Source: Acholeplasmatales bacterium
GTDB taxonomy: Bacteria > Bacillota_I > Bacilli_A > Acholeplasmatales > Anaeroplasmataceae
NCBI GenBank assembly: GCA_900770055.1
Contig: CAAGJD010000129.1
Location: 30,452-94,451, forward strand
Reading direction: 5' to 3'
Length of the DNA: 64,000 nucleotides
Positions within the stretch are counted from its first letter, which is position 1, and each line of letters opens with the position of its first letter. The position numbers and the translations under genes were made by a program. Shown piece after piece: positions 38,218 to 46,118 of the stretch. The notes beneath the pieces were generated by a model that worked only from the letters and a program-made list of their open reading frames with translations, was not told the DNA's origin and did not search any database.

Positions 38218-38249
38218 CAAAAATAAATAAAATATTTAACCTGTGCAAG
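38218..38249 (-). promoter_or_regulatory. Bacteroidetes-type promoter for portal and fibre genes
   Basis: Minus-strand -7 box TATTTTTG (38218-38225), 20-nt spacer, -33 box CTTG (38246-38249) in the TerL-portal gap. The leader to the portal ATG is about 145 nt and may hold regulatory structure. Confidence 0.62.
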
Positions 38250-38293
38250 TGTATAAGTAAATTACTAATTAGTAAACATCATTTTTACTAAAT

Positions 38294-40525
38294 TTACTGC
38301 CTAAATCTGAAGTCATAGTTTTTTTGAAAGAAACTATCATTTCCTGCGTAATCTTTTGGCTCTTCTTTAGAAGCTTTATTAAGGACTCCATTAAATAATA
38401 TCATCTTCTCTTCTCTATAAAGCATACCTTGTACTAAGGCCATAATTCTGTCTACATTAATATCAGGATTCCATAATATAAGTTCTTTTAGTAATGCTCT
38501 ATTCTTAATTCTATAAAGATTAGGTAACTGTATTTCTATTTCATTACCATTAGCATCTTTTTCTATTTTAGTGTATGGTTTTAGTAACCAATCTCTTATG
38601 AGTTTATATCCATATACTTTTATAGGTTGAGTAGCATTGACTCCTTTTTGTTTATTTCCATATCCTATATCTTTTATAAGTTGCTTATCTCTAAGATACT
38701 CTGGAGTATCTGCTAATAAATACACACAATTATATCTACTAAAATAGGCAAAGAGTCCCTTTTTATTCTGCTCATACATACATCTTGCATTATAAAAAAG
38801 TGTAAGTTTTCTTACTATTTCATAGTAATCATCTGCAAACATTGGTCTGCCAGTATACTCAGCTACAATAGTATCTGTCCATAAATCCATACACATTACA
38901 CTTCCTAAAGACATAGTATTTGAAGTATCATCATCATAAGGGTCTGCAAAAGTTATATATCTACCTTGAGGTACTTCATTATTAGAATTTTTTTCTGGCA
39001 TACTATATATTTCTAATGCCCCTTTAATTTTATTATCCTTAGTAGGAAATTCTCTAATAGGAGTATCTGTAGTGGATATAAACTCTACTTGTTTATCCTT
39101 ATTAAATATTAATTCTCCTATATAAGTACTATCATAAAAATTGGGAGAATTGTCTATTTGATTTAATCTTTCTGTAAGTTCTGTGATAGGAAATATAGAT
39201 CCTGTAGTTCTAACAATAGCTTCTTGAGGAGTTATAGGAACTTCAGAGATAGTTTTAGATATAGCATTAATATCAGTTGAATTATATTTTACTGTATATC
39301 TATTTAACAGTATTTCCAATAGAGCTTTAGTTACATTGCTATTACCATTTTTATCATAGCAGCCTTTTCTATTAATATATCCTGGAAAGAAATATACAAA
39401 ATACTTTCTTCCTTGTCCTTCTTTATCATATATATTAAGTATTTCCTGCATATTATAGCCCAATGGATTATACATAATTTCTTGAGCTGCTGCAAAATCT
39501 GAGGAGGAATCACCTGCTGTACCTTGTGCAAATATTAAACCATATACTGCATTACCTTCTTCTACAGAAGGTCTTAAAGTACCATAAAGTCCTAATAGAT
39601 TAGGAAAGCTACCCCATTCCTCAAGAGCTATAAGGACACCTCTCTTACCTCTAAGTTTAGATTCATCATCTTTAGATGATATACCTAATACTTCATTAAG
39701 AGTTCCTTTTCTTGTTCCTGTATCAAGATCTATATATCCCATAGTCCATGACATATCTTGAAGAGATGATTTAAGTCTCTTTGCAGGAAATTGTGTACTT
39801 TGAGCACAAAAGTCTATATAAGACTGAAATTTATTTAATATACCATCTTTGGTTAGATACTCTTTTTGATATGCTGTAACTAAGCATTTTACTTCTTTAT
39901 TAACCTCTTCAGATTCTCCTAATATAAATCTTTTAGCCAACATAGATGCTAGTGAATAAGATTTACCTCGACCTCTGGCTGCTAATTCAGCACCATGATG
40001 ACCATTATTTCTTGCCTGCTCTATATAATGAAATTTATAATAGTGTCCTTCCCAAAACTCTGGAAAGTCCCACACTCTTTCAGCTTTTCTGCCATCCTTT
40101 ATTCTAGTTAGAAGTATAGGGCAGTAATTAAGAAAGAAATACATATCTCCTGTAATCCATTCACCATCAGAAGGTCTTATATATCCATGATAACACCTTC
40201 TAACCTCCTCTCTTAACCATTTTCCATATTCACTATTTGGGTTAGGATTAGGTCTTAGTTTAGTAATACAGCCATACTTTTGATAATGTATAGCAGTTGG
40301 TCTAAAATAATCCATATCCTCAAATATATGAGGTAAAGTTAAATCTACAATAATCTTATTCTCTTTATCTCTAGGTAAATCAGAAGCTTTAGGTAAATTA
40401 GGGGAAATGTGACTTTTAATATATGGTACATTATTTATAAAATCAAAGAATTGCTCTTGGACTTCTTTAGGTTGCTGTTCTATCTTAAGTTCCTCCAAAG
40501 AGGATTGATATTCATTAAAGTTCAT
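38294..40525 (-). CDS. terL: Terminase large subunit (743 aa)
   Basis: Packages DNA into the procapsid. ATPase Walker A ARGRGKS at residues 183-189, Walker B GVLIALEE at 296-303, and a coupling-like GTA at 334-336. The nuclease domain starts around ITFADPYDD (Asp527) with a second acidic strand MCMDLW about 20 residues on. The CYHGYIRPSDGEWITGDMYF N-terminal block is common in crAss TerL. Its ATG overlaps the upstream gene's stop by 4 nt. No intein or intron found in it. Confidence 0.93.
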   Translation of the reverse strand: MNFNEYQSSLEELKIEQQPKEVQEQFFDFINNVPYIKSHISPNLPKASDLPRDKENKIIVDLTLPHIFEDMDYFRPTAIHYQKYGCITKLRPNPNPNSEYGKWLREEVRRCYHGYIRPSDGEWITGDMYFFLNYCPILLTRIKDGRKAERVWDFPEFWEGHYYKFHYIEQARNNGHHGAELAARGRGKSYSLASMLAKRFILGESEEVNKEVKCLVTAYQKEYLTKDGILNKFQSYIDFCAQSTQFPAKRLKSSLQDMSWTMGYIDLDTGTRKGTLNEVLGISSKDDESKLRGKRGVLIALEEWGSFPNLLGLYGTLRPSVEEGNAVYGLIFAQGTAGDSSSDFAAAQEIMYNPLGYNMQEILNIYDKEGQGRKYFVYFFPGYINRKGCYDKNGNSNVTKALLEILLNRYTVKYNSTDINAISKTISEVPITPQEAIVRTTGSIFPITELTERLNQIDNSPNFYDSTYIGELIFNKDKQVEFISTTDTPIREFPTKDNKIKGALEIYSMPEKNSNNEVPQGRYITFADPYDDDTSNTMSLGSVMCMDLWTDTIVAEYTGRPMFADDYYEIVRKLTLFYNARCMYEQNKKGLFAYFSRYNCVYLLADTPEYLRDKQLIKDIGYGNKQKGVNATQPIKVYGYKLIRDWLLKPYTKIEKDANGNEIEIQLPNLYRIKNRALLKELILWNPDINVDRIMALVQGMLYREEKMILFNGVLNKASKEEPKDYAGNDSFFQKNYDFRFRQ

Positions 40526-41073
40526 ACTATTATCCCATCTTCCATTAATGTTTTACTTTGTCCACCTCTAGCTCTTCCCTGCTCTTCTATTTCCTTAGTA
40601 ACAGCCTTCTCTGCCTCTGTTAAATCTTTTACTATTTTAGGAATCATAGATGTTATAGATGCTACTGTTTTTACTGCATTTACTTTATCTTTCTCTTCTA
40701 AACCTTCCCAATCAATACTTTTAAGAACTTTACGCATATTTTCTATTACTTCTTTTGTGTCTTGAAGAAGTAGGTAAGATGAAGTGATTACATGTTTCTT
40801 ATATATCTCAATAGCTTCTTGTAATGCCTTATCTATTTTAAAGTTAGATGGTAAACCCTCTTGTATTATAATTTCTTTTAGTCTATCTTTATCATTAGTT
40901 ATATAATTGTAGCTACTTCTTGGATCAGCATAAAAATATATAACAGATAACAACTGCATAAATTTTTCTTTATTCTTTGTTTTATCAGAATTATATAACT
41001 TTCTTATAGGAGCTATAAGAAACGCCTCCTCAGTTGGAGTTATTTGATAATTATTATATTCTATTAAGTGCAT
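40522..41073 (-). CDS. Conserved protein upstream of TerL, possible small terminase (183 aa)
   Basis: All-helical 183-aa protein (MHLIEYNNYQITPTEEAFLI) with a central helical block and a C-terminal coiled-coil-like stretch (KIVKDLTEAEKAVTKEIEEQ) then a flexible Arg/Gly tail. ATG-overlap with TerL (4 nt) implies equal production. Size, helicity and position suit a small terminase that recognises the genome, but I see no clear HTH, so this is a candidate only. Confidence 0.5.
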   Translation of the reverse strand: MHLIEYNNYQITPTEEAFLIAPIRKLYNSDKTKNKEKFMQLLSVIYFYADPRSSYNYITNDKDRLKEIIIQEGLPSNFKIDKALQEAIEIYKKHVITSSYLLLQDTKEVIENMRKVLKSIDWEGLEEKDKVNAVKTVASITSMIPKIVKDLTEAEKAVTKEIEEQGRARGGQSKTLMEDGIIV

Positions 41074-41084
41074 AAATATTTTAA

Positions 41085-41429
41085 TTAATTATATTGTATA
41101 CCTTTATAAGTTCCTTGTATAACTTCTTCATAAAATTTAGAACCAATCCAATCAAATATCATATTACTTAACATGATATTCATTTTTCTATTCATATTCT
41201 CTTCTTGACCATCAAGAACCTTTTCAGTATGATTTAATACAATAACTTCATAGGCTTTACCTTTCTTAACAAACCATAAAGTATACTTATATATCTTGTA
41301 AGCTTTGAATGAAGAATGTGGCACTATTTCTTTCTGTAATACAAGATGTCCTGTAGTCTTTATGTCTATATCTTTTCTCTTTGTTTCAATATGTAAATTA
41401 AGACCTTCTATAATATCTTCTACTTTCAT
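41085..41429 (-). CDS. Hypothetical protein (114 aa)
   Basis: MKVEDIIEGLNLHIETKRKD: basic alpha/beta protein with strands around AYKIYKYTLWFVKKGKAYEV and a helical end (MNIMLSNMIFDWIGSKFYEE). First gene after the GroES-like terminator, 11 nt before the putative TerS. No family recognised; virion or packaging role possible. Confidence 0.5.
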   Translation of the reverse strand: MKVEDIIEGLNLHIETKRKDIDIKTTGHLVLQKEIVPHSSFKAYKIYKYTLWFVKKGKAYEVIVLNHTEKVLDGQEENMNRKMNIMLSNMIFDWIGSKFYEEVIQGTYKGIQYN

Positions 41430-41453
41430 TACTTTTGATATTAATAAAATAAT

Positions 41454-41488
41454 AAAAAAGCCTCAAGCCTTAGTCAAGGCTCAAGGCT
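41454..41488 (-). terminator. Strong terminator after the GroES-like gene
   Basis: AGCCTTGAGCCTTGA / TAAGGCTTGAGGCT stem followed by TTTTTT on the minus strand, 7 nt past the stop at 41495. It separates the regulatory set from the packaging genes. Confidence 0.88.
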
Positions 41489-41494
41489 AAATAT

Positions 41495-41911
41495 TTAATT
41501 TAATATTAATTTCTTTTTTTCAGGTAAGACCAAGTTAGATGCTTTATCTTCAATATCTTCATATTCTTGAATAACATAATCTATATCTTGGTCAAATAGA
41601 AGAATACAAATAGTACCATTAACATCAACAAAATTGAAATTGTATGAAACTACAGGATTATCTGATACAATACCATCCTTTAATGAGCCTTCTTGATGTT
41701 GTTTTTTTGCATATCTAATAGGATTAATAAGTACTAAATCTCCTTCTTTAATACCTTTTACAGTATCTCCTACTGAGATTACCTTTTGATATTCCTTTAA
41801 GGTACCAGCAGTTGCTATTACTACTCCTCCCTGTTTAACATCTTTTTCATACTTATCTGCTGTAACAAGTATTCTGTTAAACATCGGCTTTATTTTTTTA
41901 ATCTTTAACAT
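41495..41911 (-). CDS. GroES/Cpn10-like co-chaperonin (138 aa)
   Basis: Matches the Cpn10 pattern: PMFNRILVTADKYEKD at the start, GGVVIATAGTLKEYQKVISV, then DTVKGIKEGDLVLINPIRYA. The mobile loop is replaced by a shorter segment, and a late insertion and tail extend the protein to 138 aa. By analogy with T4 gp31 it would cap the host GroEL to fold the phage capsid protein. The start overlaps the HU-like gene by 14 nt. Confidence 0.75.
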   Translation of the reverse strand: MLKIKKIKPMFNRILVTADKYEKDVKQGGVVIATAGTLKEYQKVISVGDTVKGIKEGDLVLINPIRYAKKQHQEGSLKDGIVSDNPVVSYNFNFVDVNGTICILLFDQDIDYVIQEYEDIEDKASNLVLPEKKKLILN

Positions 41912-42176
41912 TTTTCTCCCTTATTTGTTTTATTAAATTAAATCTTTTTTTGCATCCTATCAATCTATTCCATGTTACACATAATTTTCCAATACTTGGA
42001 ATATTAAAATTTGTTCTTAGTCTAGAAAATTCTTCTTCACTTATATCTTCCTTTAATGGTAAAGACTGTATAGATTTATTAATAAATAGCCAAAATGCCT
42101 TATATGTTTTATCTACAACTTCTTTAGGTAAATTTAACTCCTCAGAAACCTTACCAATTATATCAGGATAATTCAT
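41898..42176 (-). CDS. HU/IHF-like DNA-binding protein (92 aa)
   Basis: Length and pattern fit HU/IHF: helical dimerisation half (IGKVSEELNLPKEVVDKTYK, then AFWLFINKSIQS), then the beta arm start FNIPSIGKLCVTWNRLIGCK followed by a basic end. crAss-like genomes usually carry one or two IHF-like genes in this region. Likely bends DNA in packaging or transcription. The start overlaps the winged-helix gene by 4 nt. Confidence 0.7.
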   Translation of the reverse strand: MNYPDIIGKVSEELNLPKEVVDKTYKAFWLFINKSIQSLPLKEDISEEEFSRLRTNFNIPSIGKLCVTWNRLIGCKKRFNLIKQIREKNVKD

Positions 42177-42553
42177 TTTAATTCAAAAAGTAGCAATAGT
42201 TGAAAAGTACCAGTTTCCTCATCAATATTAGGGATAAATCTTGGATTAATTTTACCATCAACTATGACCTTGTTTTTTCTTAGTTTACCCATAATTACTT
42301 GAAAATGAGGGAGAGAGATATTACACTCCTCCCTTATTTTCTTCTTTGTATCTTCACTCATTGTAACTTTATCAAGTATTTCATTATCTTTGATAACTTT
42401 ACTGAGTTCATATCTTTTCTTAACAAAGGCTGTAATTATATCAATCTCTCTATCAGTTAAGTTATGAAAAGGCTCTAAGAACATAAACCAATATTTAAAG
42501 AATTTACCCTCTAATGAAGTAGGAATCCTAATTATGTTATTCGCCTTTTTCAT
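42173..42553 (-). CDS. Winged-helix regulatory protein (126 aa)
   Basis: Residues about 30-110 form a winged-helix-like domain: NLTDREIDIITAFVKKRYEL, an EDTKKKIREECNISLPHFQV recognition helix and a GKLRKNKVIVDGKINPRF wing. Conserved in crAss-like phages between HU-like and small packaging genes. Possibly a late transcription regulator or DNA-packaging factor. Confidence 0.6.
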   Translation of the reverse strand: MKKANNIIRIPTSLEGKFFKYWFMFLEPFHNLTDREIDIITAFVKKRYELSKVIKDNEILDKVTMSEDTKKKIREECNISLPHFQVIMGKLRKNKVIVDGKINPRFIPNIDEETGTFQLLLLFELK

Positions 42554-42559
42554 AATATT

Positions 42560-42886
42560 TTACTCTTTAATTTTATTATCTTGTGTATCTTCTTTTTCCT
42601 CTACAACTTCTTCAGGAACTGTTATAATATTTTCAATTTCATTAATACATTTATCAAGAAAATCCTTGTTAAATACATTACCATTTTCTATCACTTTAAA
42701 TAGGTAATCAAGTCTCTTAAACATATTATTTAGATTAGACTTTTGTAATTGGGTATACAATTGTCTTGCCTGTTCACTAAGTTGGTGGGCAACTTGTTCC
42801 AATTGTTCATAACTCATTTTTTCAGTTCCCTTTGTTTCTTTTGTTGTAGGTTGCATTTCTACAATTTTTCCTTTTTGCTCTTCCAT
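42560..42886 (-). CDS. Small coiled-coil protein (108 aa)
   Basis: A flexible N-terminus (Thr/Glu/Lys-rich) then YEQLEQVAHQLSEQARQLYT, a heptad-like helix, a second helical part (MFKRLDYLFKVIENGNVF) and an acidic Glu/Asp end. Located 6 nt upstream of the winged-helix gene. A small structural or chaperone-like protein; no known family. Confidence 0.55.
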   Translation of the reverse strand: MEEQKGKIVEMQPTTKETKGTEKMSYEQLEQVAHQLSEQARQLYTQLQKSNLNNMFKRLDYLFKVIENGNVFNKDFLDKCINEIENIITVPEEVVEEKEDTQDNKIKE

Positions 42887-42907
42887 TTTTACTTTATAAT
42901 TAAATTA

Positions 42908-43129
42908 TTAATAGTTTTCAAGAAATTTATGTCCATATCTATTTTTATATAGCACTTCCCATTCCTCTATTGAACATTTTCCTATATTAGTAGAACCACA
43001 CTCATCACAGTAATCTGAATCTTCTATTATTGAAATGTTCCTGATCTTTAATGATAAACATTGTTTACAGTATAATACTGGAATTTTATTATAATCATTA
43101 GGCTGATTTTCTGTGTTTAAGTTGTTCAT
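42908..43129 (-). CDS. Zinc-ribbon protein (73 aa)
   Basis: Two CxxC knuckles, YCKQCLS near residue 20 and DYCDECGST near residue 38, separated by 15 residues, form a zinc ribbon. The rest is helical (IEEWEVLYKNRYGHKF). Overlaps the 107-aa gene by 32 nt. Zinc ribbons here may bind DNA or RNA polymerase; target unknown. Confidence 0.72.
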   Translation of the reverse strand: MNNLNTENQPNDYNKIPVLYCKQCLSLKIRNISIIEDSDYCDECGSTNIGKCSIEEWEVLYKNRYGHKFLENY

Positions 43130-43421
43130 AAATCATCTTCTTTCTTTCATTAATAGTTCCACTGTGGTGCTTCTTTCTCTTACAAGTATTAGCCTTATTT
43201 TTAAAAGGTCTTTTAGGAAATATAATACCTTCAAGAGATACATGGCCTCTTCTAATTGCTCTCCTTATAGACTTAAACTTACTTACTGCTTCATAAGTTA
43301 CTAGATGAAGAATATTTCTTTCATAGAAGTCTCCCACAATATCTATTCTATTCTTCTCTAAATAATCCTTAAACTCTTCTTCATTCATTAAGGGTCTTTC
43401 TACTGTCTTCTGCTCTTCCAT
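43098..43421 (-). CDS. Basic small protein (107 aa)
   Basis: An acidic N-terminus (MEEQKTVERPLMNEEEFKDY), then a Lys/Arg-rich second half (FKSIRRAIRRGHVSLEGIIF and CKRKKHHSGTINERKKM). It looks like a nucleic acid binding protein; the same shape is seen in crAss-like genomes upstream of the zinc ribbon gene. No catalytic motif. Confidence 0.58.
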   Translation of the reverse strand: MEEQKTVERPLMNEEEFKDYLEKNRIDIVGDFYERNILHLVTYEAVSKFKSIRRAIRRGHVSLEGIIFPKRPFKNKANTCKRKKHHSGTINERKKMIYEQLKHRKSA

Positions 43422-43435
43422 TTTCTATAATGTTT

Positions 43436-43636
43436 TTATTTAAAATAAACTAATACAAACTGGCCCCCCTCATTAAGAATAGATACTATATCTTCCTTCT
43501 TTATACCTAATTCATTAGAGATATTAACAATTCCTCTTAATGTATTAGAATGTATAGCAGCCATAATTTTGTTTGCTTTAGTGTTTTCATTAGACTTTTT
43601 AGTCTTTATCATCTTTAATTTTTCTATCTCTTCCAT
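43436..43636 (-). CDS. Small protein downstream of tRNA cluster (66 aa)
   Basis: MEEIEKLKMIKTKKSNENTK, then SNELGIKKEDIVSILNEGGQ and an FVLVYFK end. A compact alpha/beta peptide, possibly a partner of its downstream neighbour. It starts 17 nt downstream of the tRNA-Met 3' end and may be expressed from the same transcript as the tRNAs. Confidence 0.5.
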   Translation of the reverse strand: MEEIEKLKMIKTKKSNENTKANKIMAAIHSNTLRGIVNISNELGIKKEDIVSILNEGGQFVLVYFK

Positions 43637-43652
43637 ATTGTATAAATTAGTT

Positions 43653-43719
43653 GCAGAGGTAGGAATTGAACCTACGGAGTCTAGCTTATGAGACTAGATT
43701 GAATACCAATTCTCTCTGC
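43653..43719 (-). tRNA. tRNA-Met (CAT)
   Basis: Minus strand: anticodon arm CTAGT-CTCATAA-GCTAG, T arm GTAGG-TTCAATT-CCTAC, short D arm (3 bp), and acceptor GCAGAG/CTCTGC with an imperfect end pair. Anticodon CAT. The shortened D arm makes the structural call slightly weaker than for the other tRNAs. Confidence 0.78.
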
Positions 43720-43726
43720 TGTATTG

Positions 43727-43798
43727 AGCCTCTGAAAGGATTTGAACCCTTAACCATCTGAGTACAAAACAGATGCTCTACCATTGAGCTACAGGGGC
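43727..43798 (-). tRNA. tRNA-Thr (TGT)
   Basis: Minus strand: acceptor GCCCCTG/CAGAGGC with one mismatch, D arm with GTAGCTCAATGGTAGAGC, anticodon loop TTTGTAC giving TGT, T arm AAGGG-TTCAAAT-CCTTT. Reads ACA/ACN Thr codons, common in this AT-rich genome. Confidence 0.88.
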
Positions 43799-43923
43799 AG
43801 GAGCAGAGTATCATCCTTTCTCTGCATAAAGGTAGGTTCTACGACACCTAATAGACATTTAAGCATTTATATCATTGTAGTACTACTAATATAAATAGGC
43901 TTTCTATAAGTTACGTTGCTCCT
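43799..43923 (-). ncRNA. Structured 125-nt element closed by a 7-bp stem, between tRNAs
   Basis: AGGAGCA at one end pairs exactly with TGCTCCT at the other, 125 nt apart, directly abutting tRNA-Thr. Inside are GCAGAG/CTCTGC and GGT/ACC hairpins. Too long and lacking a T arm for a normal tRNA. Could be a degenerate tRNA, a spacer processed by tRNA nucleases or a small phage RNA. Sequence 43924-44009, up to tRNA-Leu, has short repeats (ACTAG) but nothing I can name. Confidence 0.3.
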
Positions 43924-44009
43924 CAGACTAGTATTATAGAGCTTTATTACTAATATAAGGCACACTCTGGTTCTCCATTCTAGTATTCAGAGTAGTGTAC
44001 TCTATTAAG

Positions 44010-44093
44010 TACCTCCTATGAGACTCGAACTCATAAGTCCTAATGGACGAGGAATTTTAAGTCCCTTGTGTTTACCTATTTCACCAAGGAGGC
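44010..44093 (-). tRNA. tRNA-Leu (TAA)
   Basis: Minus strand: acceptor GCCTCCT/AGGAGGT, D arm with TGGTGAAATAGGTAAACAC, anticodon stem-loop GGGACTTAAAATTCC (TAA), a class II variable arm and T arm ATGAG-TTCGAGT-CTCAT. Reads TTA, a frequent Leu codon in this genome. Confidence 0.9.
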
Positions 44094-44102
44094 ATCCTTA
44101 TA

Positions 44103-44549
44103 TTAATAAGGTCTTATGTCACAAAGTTCAAATAAATATTTGTATTTTAGAATATTATGTATAAAAGTCTCACATTCAGATTTTATTCCTGCATAAGAGG
44201 TTCCTTCAGGTATCTTATTATAAAATTCTTCAGTTTTTTCTTTAACTTCCTTGATGAAATCAATAGCATTAAGAGTATTACTTCCTATTCCTCTTATTAC
44301 ATTAGGTTGCATGTGCCCCAATAATCCTTGATATTCTTCTGCAAGACCATCTTGATAGTCTGATAATACACTAAGAAACTCATCAAGATATACATGAATA
44401 TTCTTTTTAGGTGCTGCCCAATGTAAGTTCTTACATTTAGTTTTCCAGCCTTCAAGTTGATTTAAAAAATTAATAAAGAATTGTGAACCAGACACTTCTA
44501 TACTTTTACTTGGTTCCATTGGAGTAAATAGATTCTCTTCTTCAAACAT
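44103..44549 (-). CDS. Dps/ferritin-like protein, DUF5856 type (148 aa)
   Basis: The pattern KTKCKNLHWAAPKKNIHVYL, then DEFLSVLSDYQDGLAEEYQG, copies the Dps/ferritin core: His43-Trp44 after Lys-Asn-Leu, then Asp56, Glu57 and later Glu71. This is a four-helix-bundle iron or DNA-protection family, seen as DUF5856 in crAss-like phages. Possible roles are oxidative protection of DNA or a structural scaffold. Sits 9 nt upstream of tRNA-Leu in the transcription direction. Confidence 0.68.
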   Translation of the reverse strand: MFEEENLFTPMEPSKSIEVSGSQFFINFLNQLEGWKTKCKNLHWAAPKKNIHVYLDEFLSVLSDYQDGLAEEYQGLLGHMQPNVIRGIGSNTLNAIDFIKEVKEKTEEFYNKIPEGTSYAGIKSECETFIHNILKYKYLFELCDIRPY

Positions 44550-44887
44550 ATTTTATTATTTTAATATTGCAAATATTAAACAAAACAATTGAAAATACCA
44601 AATATTTTTCTAATTATTTTAAATTATTTTTTATATTTTATTAGAAATTTTTTTAGTAGAAACTTTTAGAATTAAACACATTTATAATTAACTAGCCTTT
44701 TAATTGCTTATTATATAAAGGGTAATAATAAGCAGTTTCTTTAACCTCTAACTGCTAAAAAGAGAGTTCAAGCAAAAGCTTAACATTATGAAAACATGAA
44801 AATATGACAACACAAATGTAACAAGTGAAATATGTACTTAATCTTTTGATTAATAGTTAAGCATATTAACCACTCTATTTAATTTAG
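44550..44887. other. Non-coding AT-rich gap between Dps-like gene and tRNA-Arg
   Basis: No ORF of note. It holds a GCAGTT/AACTGC hairpin near 44733-44756 and several poly-T tracts. An imperfect -7-like TATTTG lies at about 44567, but the -33 spacing is off, so I do not call a promoter. Confidence 0.4.
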
Positions 44888-44959
44888 TACCTCCTATAGG
44901 AATCGAACCTATATTCTAAGTTTAGAAGACTTATGTACTATCCATTGTACTAAGGAGGC
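44888..44959 (-). tRNA. tRNA-Arg (TCT)
   Basis: Minus strand: acceptor GCCTCCT/AGGAGGT (same as tRNA-Leu), D arm, anticodon stem-loop TAAGT-CTTCTAA-ACTTA (TCT), T arm ATAGG-TTCGATT-CCTAT. Reads AGA, the main Arg codon in this genome. Transcribed from the promoter at 45083-45114. Confidence 0.9.
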
Positions 44960-44998
44960 ATTATTATTGGTTTAATAAGATTGTGTAATAAAGAAAAA

Positions 44999-45036
44999 GG
45001 AATGTCACTTTAAACAACTGGTTAAAGCAACATTCC
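44999..45036 (-). other. Stem-loop between promoter and tRNA-Arg
   Basis: GGAATGT / ACATTCC 7-bp stem, then CTTTAA / TTAAAG 6-bp stem separated by two mismatches, loop of 8. It lies in the leader of the tRNA transcript and could be a processing or stability element. Not followed by a poly-T, so not a terminator. Confidence 0.45.
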
Positions 45037-45082
45037 TAATAACGGAAATTTCCTAAAACCAATCTTTTTCCTCACCACTTTG

Positions 45083-45114
45083 CAAAGATAAGTAAAATAT
45101 TTGAATTAAACAAA
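45083..45114 (-). promoter_or_regulatory. Bacteroidetes-type promoter for tRNA and regulatory set
   Basis: Minus-strand -7 box TATCTTTG (45083-45090), exactly 20-nt spacer, consensus -33 TTTG (45111-45114). A perfect match to both boxes. Predicted start near 45076 drives tRNA-Arg and leftward genes. Confidence 0.8.
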
Positions 45115-45204
45115 TTTTATTTCAATTATTTTTAATTCAATTATTATTTTCTTGTCTTGAAGAGAGTAAAATTAGCTTGGTTTTTTAAATCTCAATTATA
45201 CCAT

Positions 45205-45606
45205 TTAAGAAATTCCTGATAATTTATCAGCCCAATACTCAGTGTAAAACCGATAATAATTCCATTTAATTCCTATTTTACTACACAGATAATGTACTAT
45301 ATTATGTAGTAATGAAGGTATTCCTATTACTATCAAATATAATGGACCTAATATATCAGATTGCTTACTATGTCCACATTCATGTTGTATAGTTCTTTGT
45401 GATGACATAGGATTTACAAAAAGATAATCTCCCAAAGACATAGCTGAAGGTAAAATATTATTCACTATAATAATATTATTACCTGTTTTACCTTCTCTGT
45501 ATGCAGCTTGACACAATATACCCTCTATACATAAAGCAAGCATATTTTGAGGAAACTGCCATAACCATTTAATAGAGTCCTTAATGTAATTATATATCTT
45601 CTTCAT
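45205..45606 (-). CDS. Membrane-associated zinc protease-like protein (133 aa)
   Basis: HEXXH motif HECGH at residues 75-79 (QRTIQHECGHSKQSDILGPL) and a downstream Glu123 in EYWADKLSG that could be the third zinc ligand. Two hydrophobic segments flank it (FPQNMLALCIEGILC; LYLIVIGIPSLLHNIVHYL). This resembles short Bacteroidetes zincins of unknown substrate. It is the first leftward gene after the divergent region, with promoter 45899-45930 upstream. Confidence 0.68.
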   Translation of the reverse strand: MKKIYNYIKDSIKWLWQFPQNMLALCIEGILCQAAYREGKTGNNIIIVNNILPSAMSLGDYLFVNPMSSQRTIQHECGHSKQSDILGPLYLIVIGIPSLLHNIVHYLCSKIGIKWNYYRFYTEYWADKLSGIS

Positions 45607-46118
45607 TTTTGTGTATAGTAATATCCCTGAAGCTTTGTTATAGCTCCATGAGAGTTATTTCTAATCTCTTTTTAACTACTAACTTCATTAGACCAGTTCT
45701 TGATTATACCCCTATAGCATGATTCCCTGTGCATTTTCTTAGGTGGGTGCGCTCATGCAATCTAATTTATATAGTAGTAATTTGTGTAGTATTGGGGACA
45801 ATCTCTCTACTATTTGTAGATACCAACCCAACTTCTGACCCATTACTTTTTTAACCTCATGGGTGATATGTAGACCCACCTCTACATCTACTAGGTTGCA
45901 AAGATAAGTAAAAATTTTGATATATGCAAATATATAAATAGAAAATTTATAAGAGAAATAAAAATAATTTTTTTTCTAATTTTTTTTTCTAAATTTTATT
46001 TTATATTTATAAGTGGTAAATAGTCCACCAATACCCCCCCTTGCCTTCGGCAGGTGGGGTTGCTACCCCCTGTTGCAAACAAGGTTTGCTATTAGCTAAA
46101 CTAATTATCCGTACAACT
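45607..46118. other. Divergent control region: promoter, long AT tract, structured leader
   Basis: Leftward and rightward blocks diverge here. It has a leftward promoter (45899-45930), a roughly 100-nt tract of almost only A/T (about 45909-46012) that could melt easily, and a GC-rich hairpin (CCTTGCC / GGCAGG, about 46034-46061) followed by GTGGGG/CCCC in the rightward leader. Left of the promoter (45607-45895) is an untranslated stretch with several short repeats but no ORF. Candidate replication origin or early-transcript control region. Confidence 0.5.
45899..45930 (-). promoter_or_regulatory. Bacteroidetes-type promoter at the divergent region
   Basis: Minus-strand -7 TATCTTTG (45899-45906), 20-nt spacer, consensus -33 TTTG (45927-45930). 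Both boxes perfect. It gives a roughly 290-nt leader to the zincin gene, an unusually long 5' region. Confidence 0.78.

Noticed and set aside
38072..38293. Small gene between TerL and portal
   Set aside because: No frame with a start and reasonable length; only a promoter and leader are supported.
46041..46118. Upstream ATG extension of the first early protein
   Set aside because: The added 26 residues come from a GC-rich hairpin and show no protein-like codon pattern; ATG 46119 has the usual A-rich leader.
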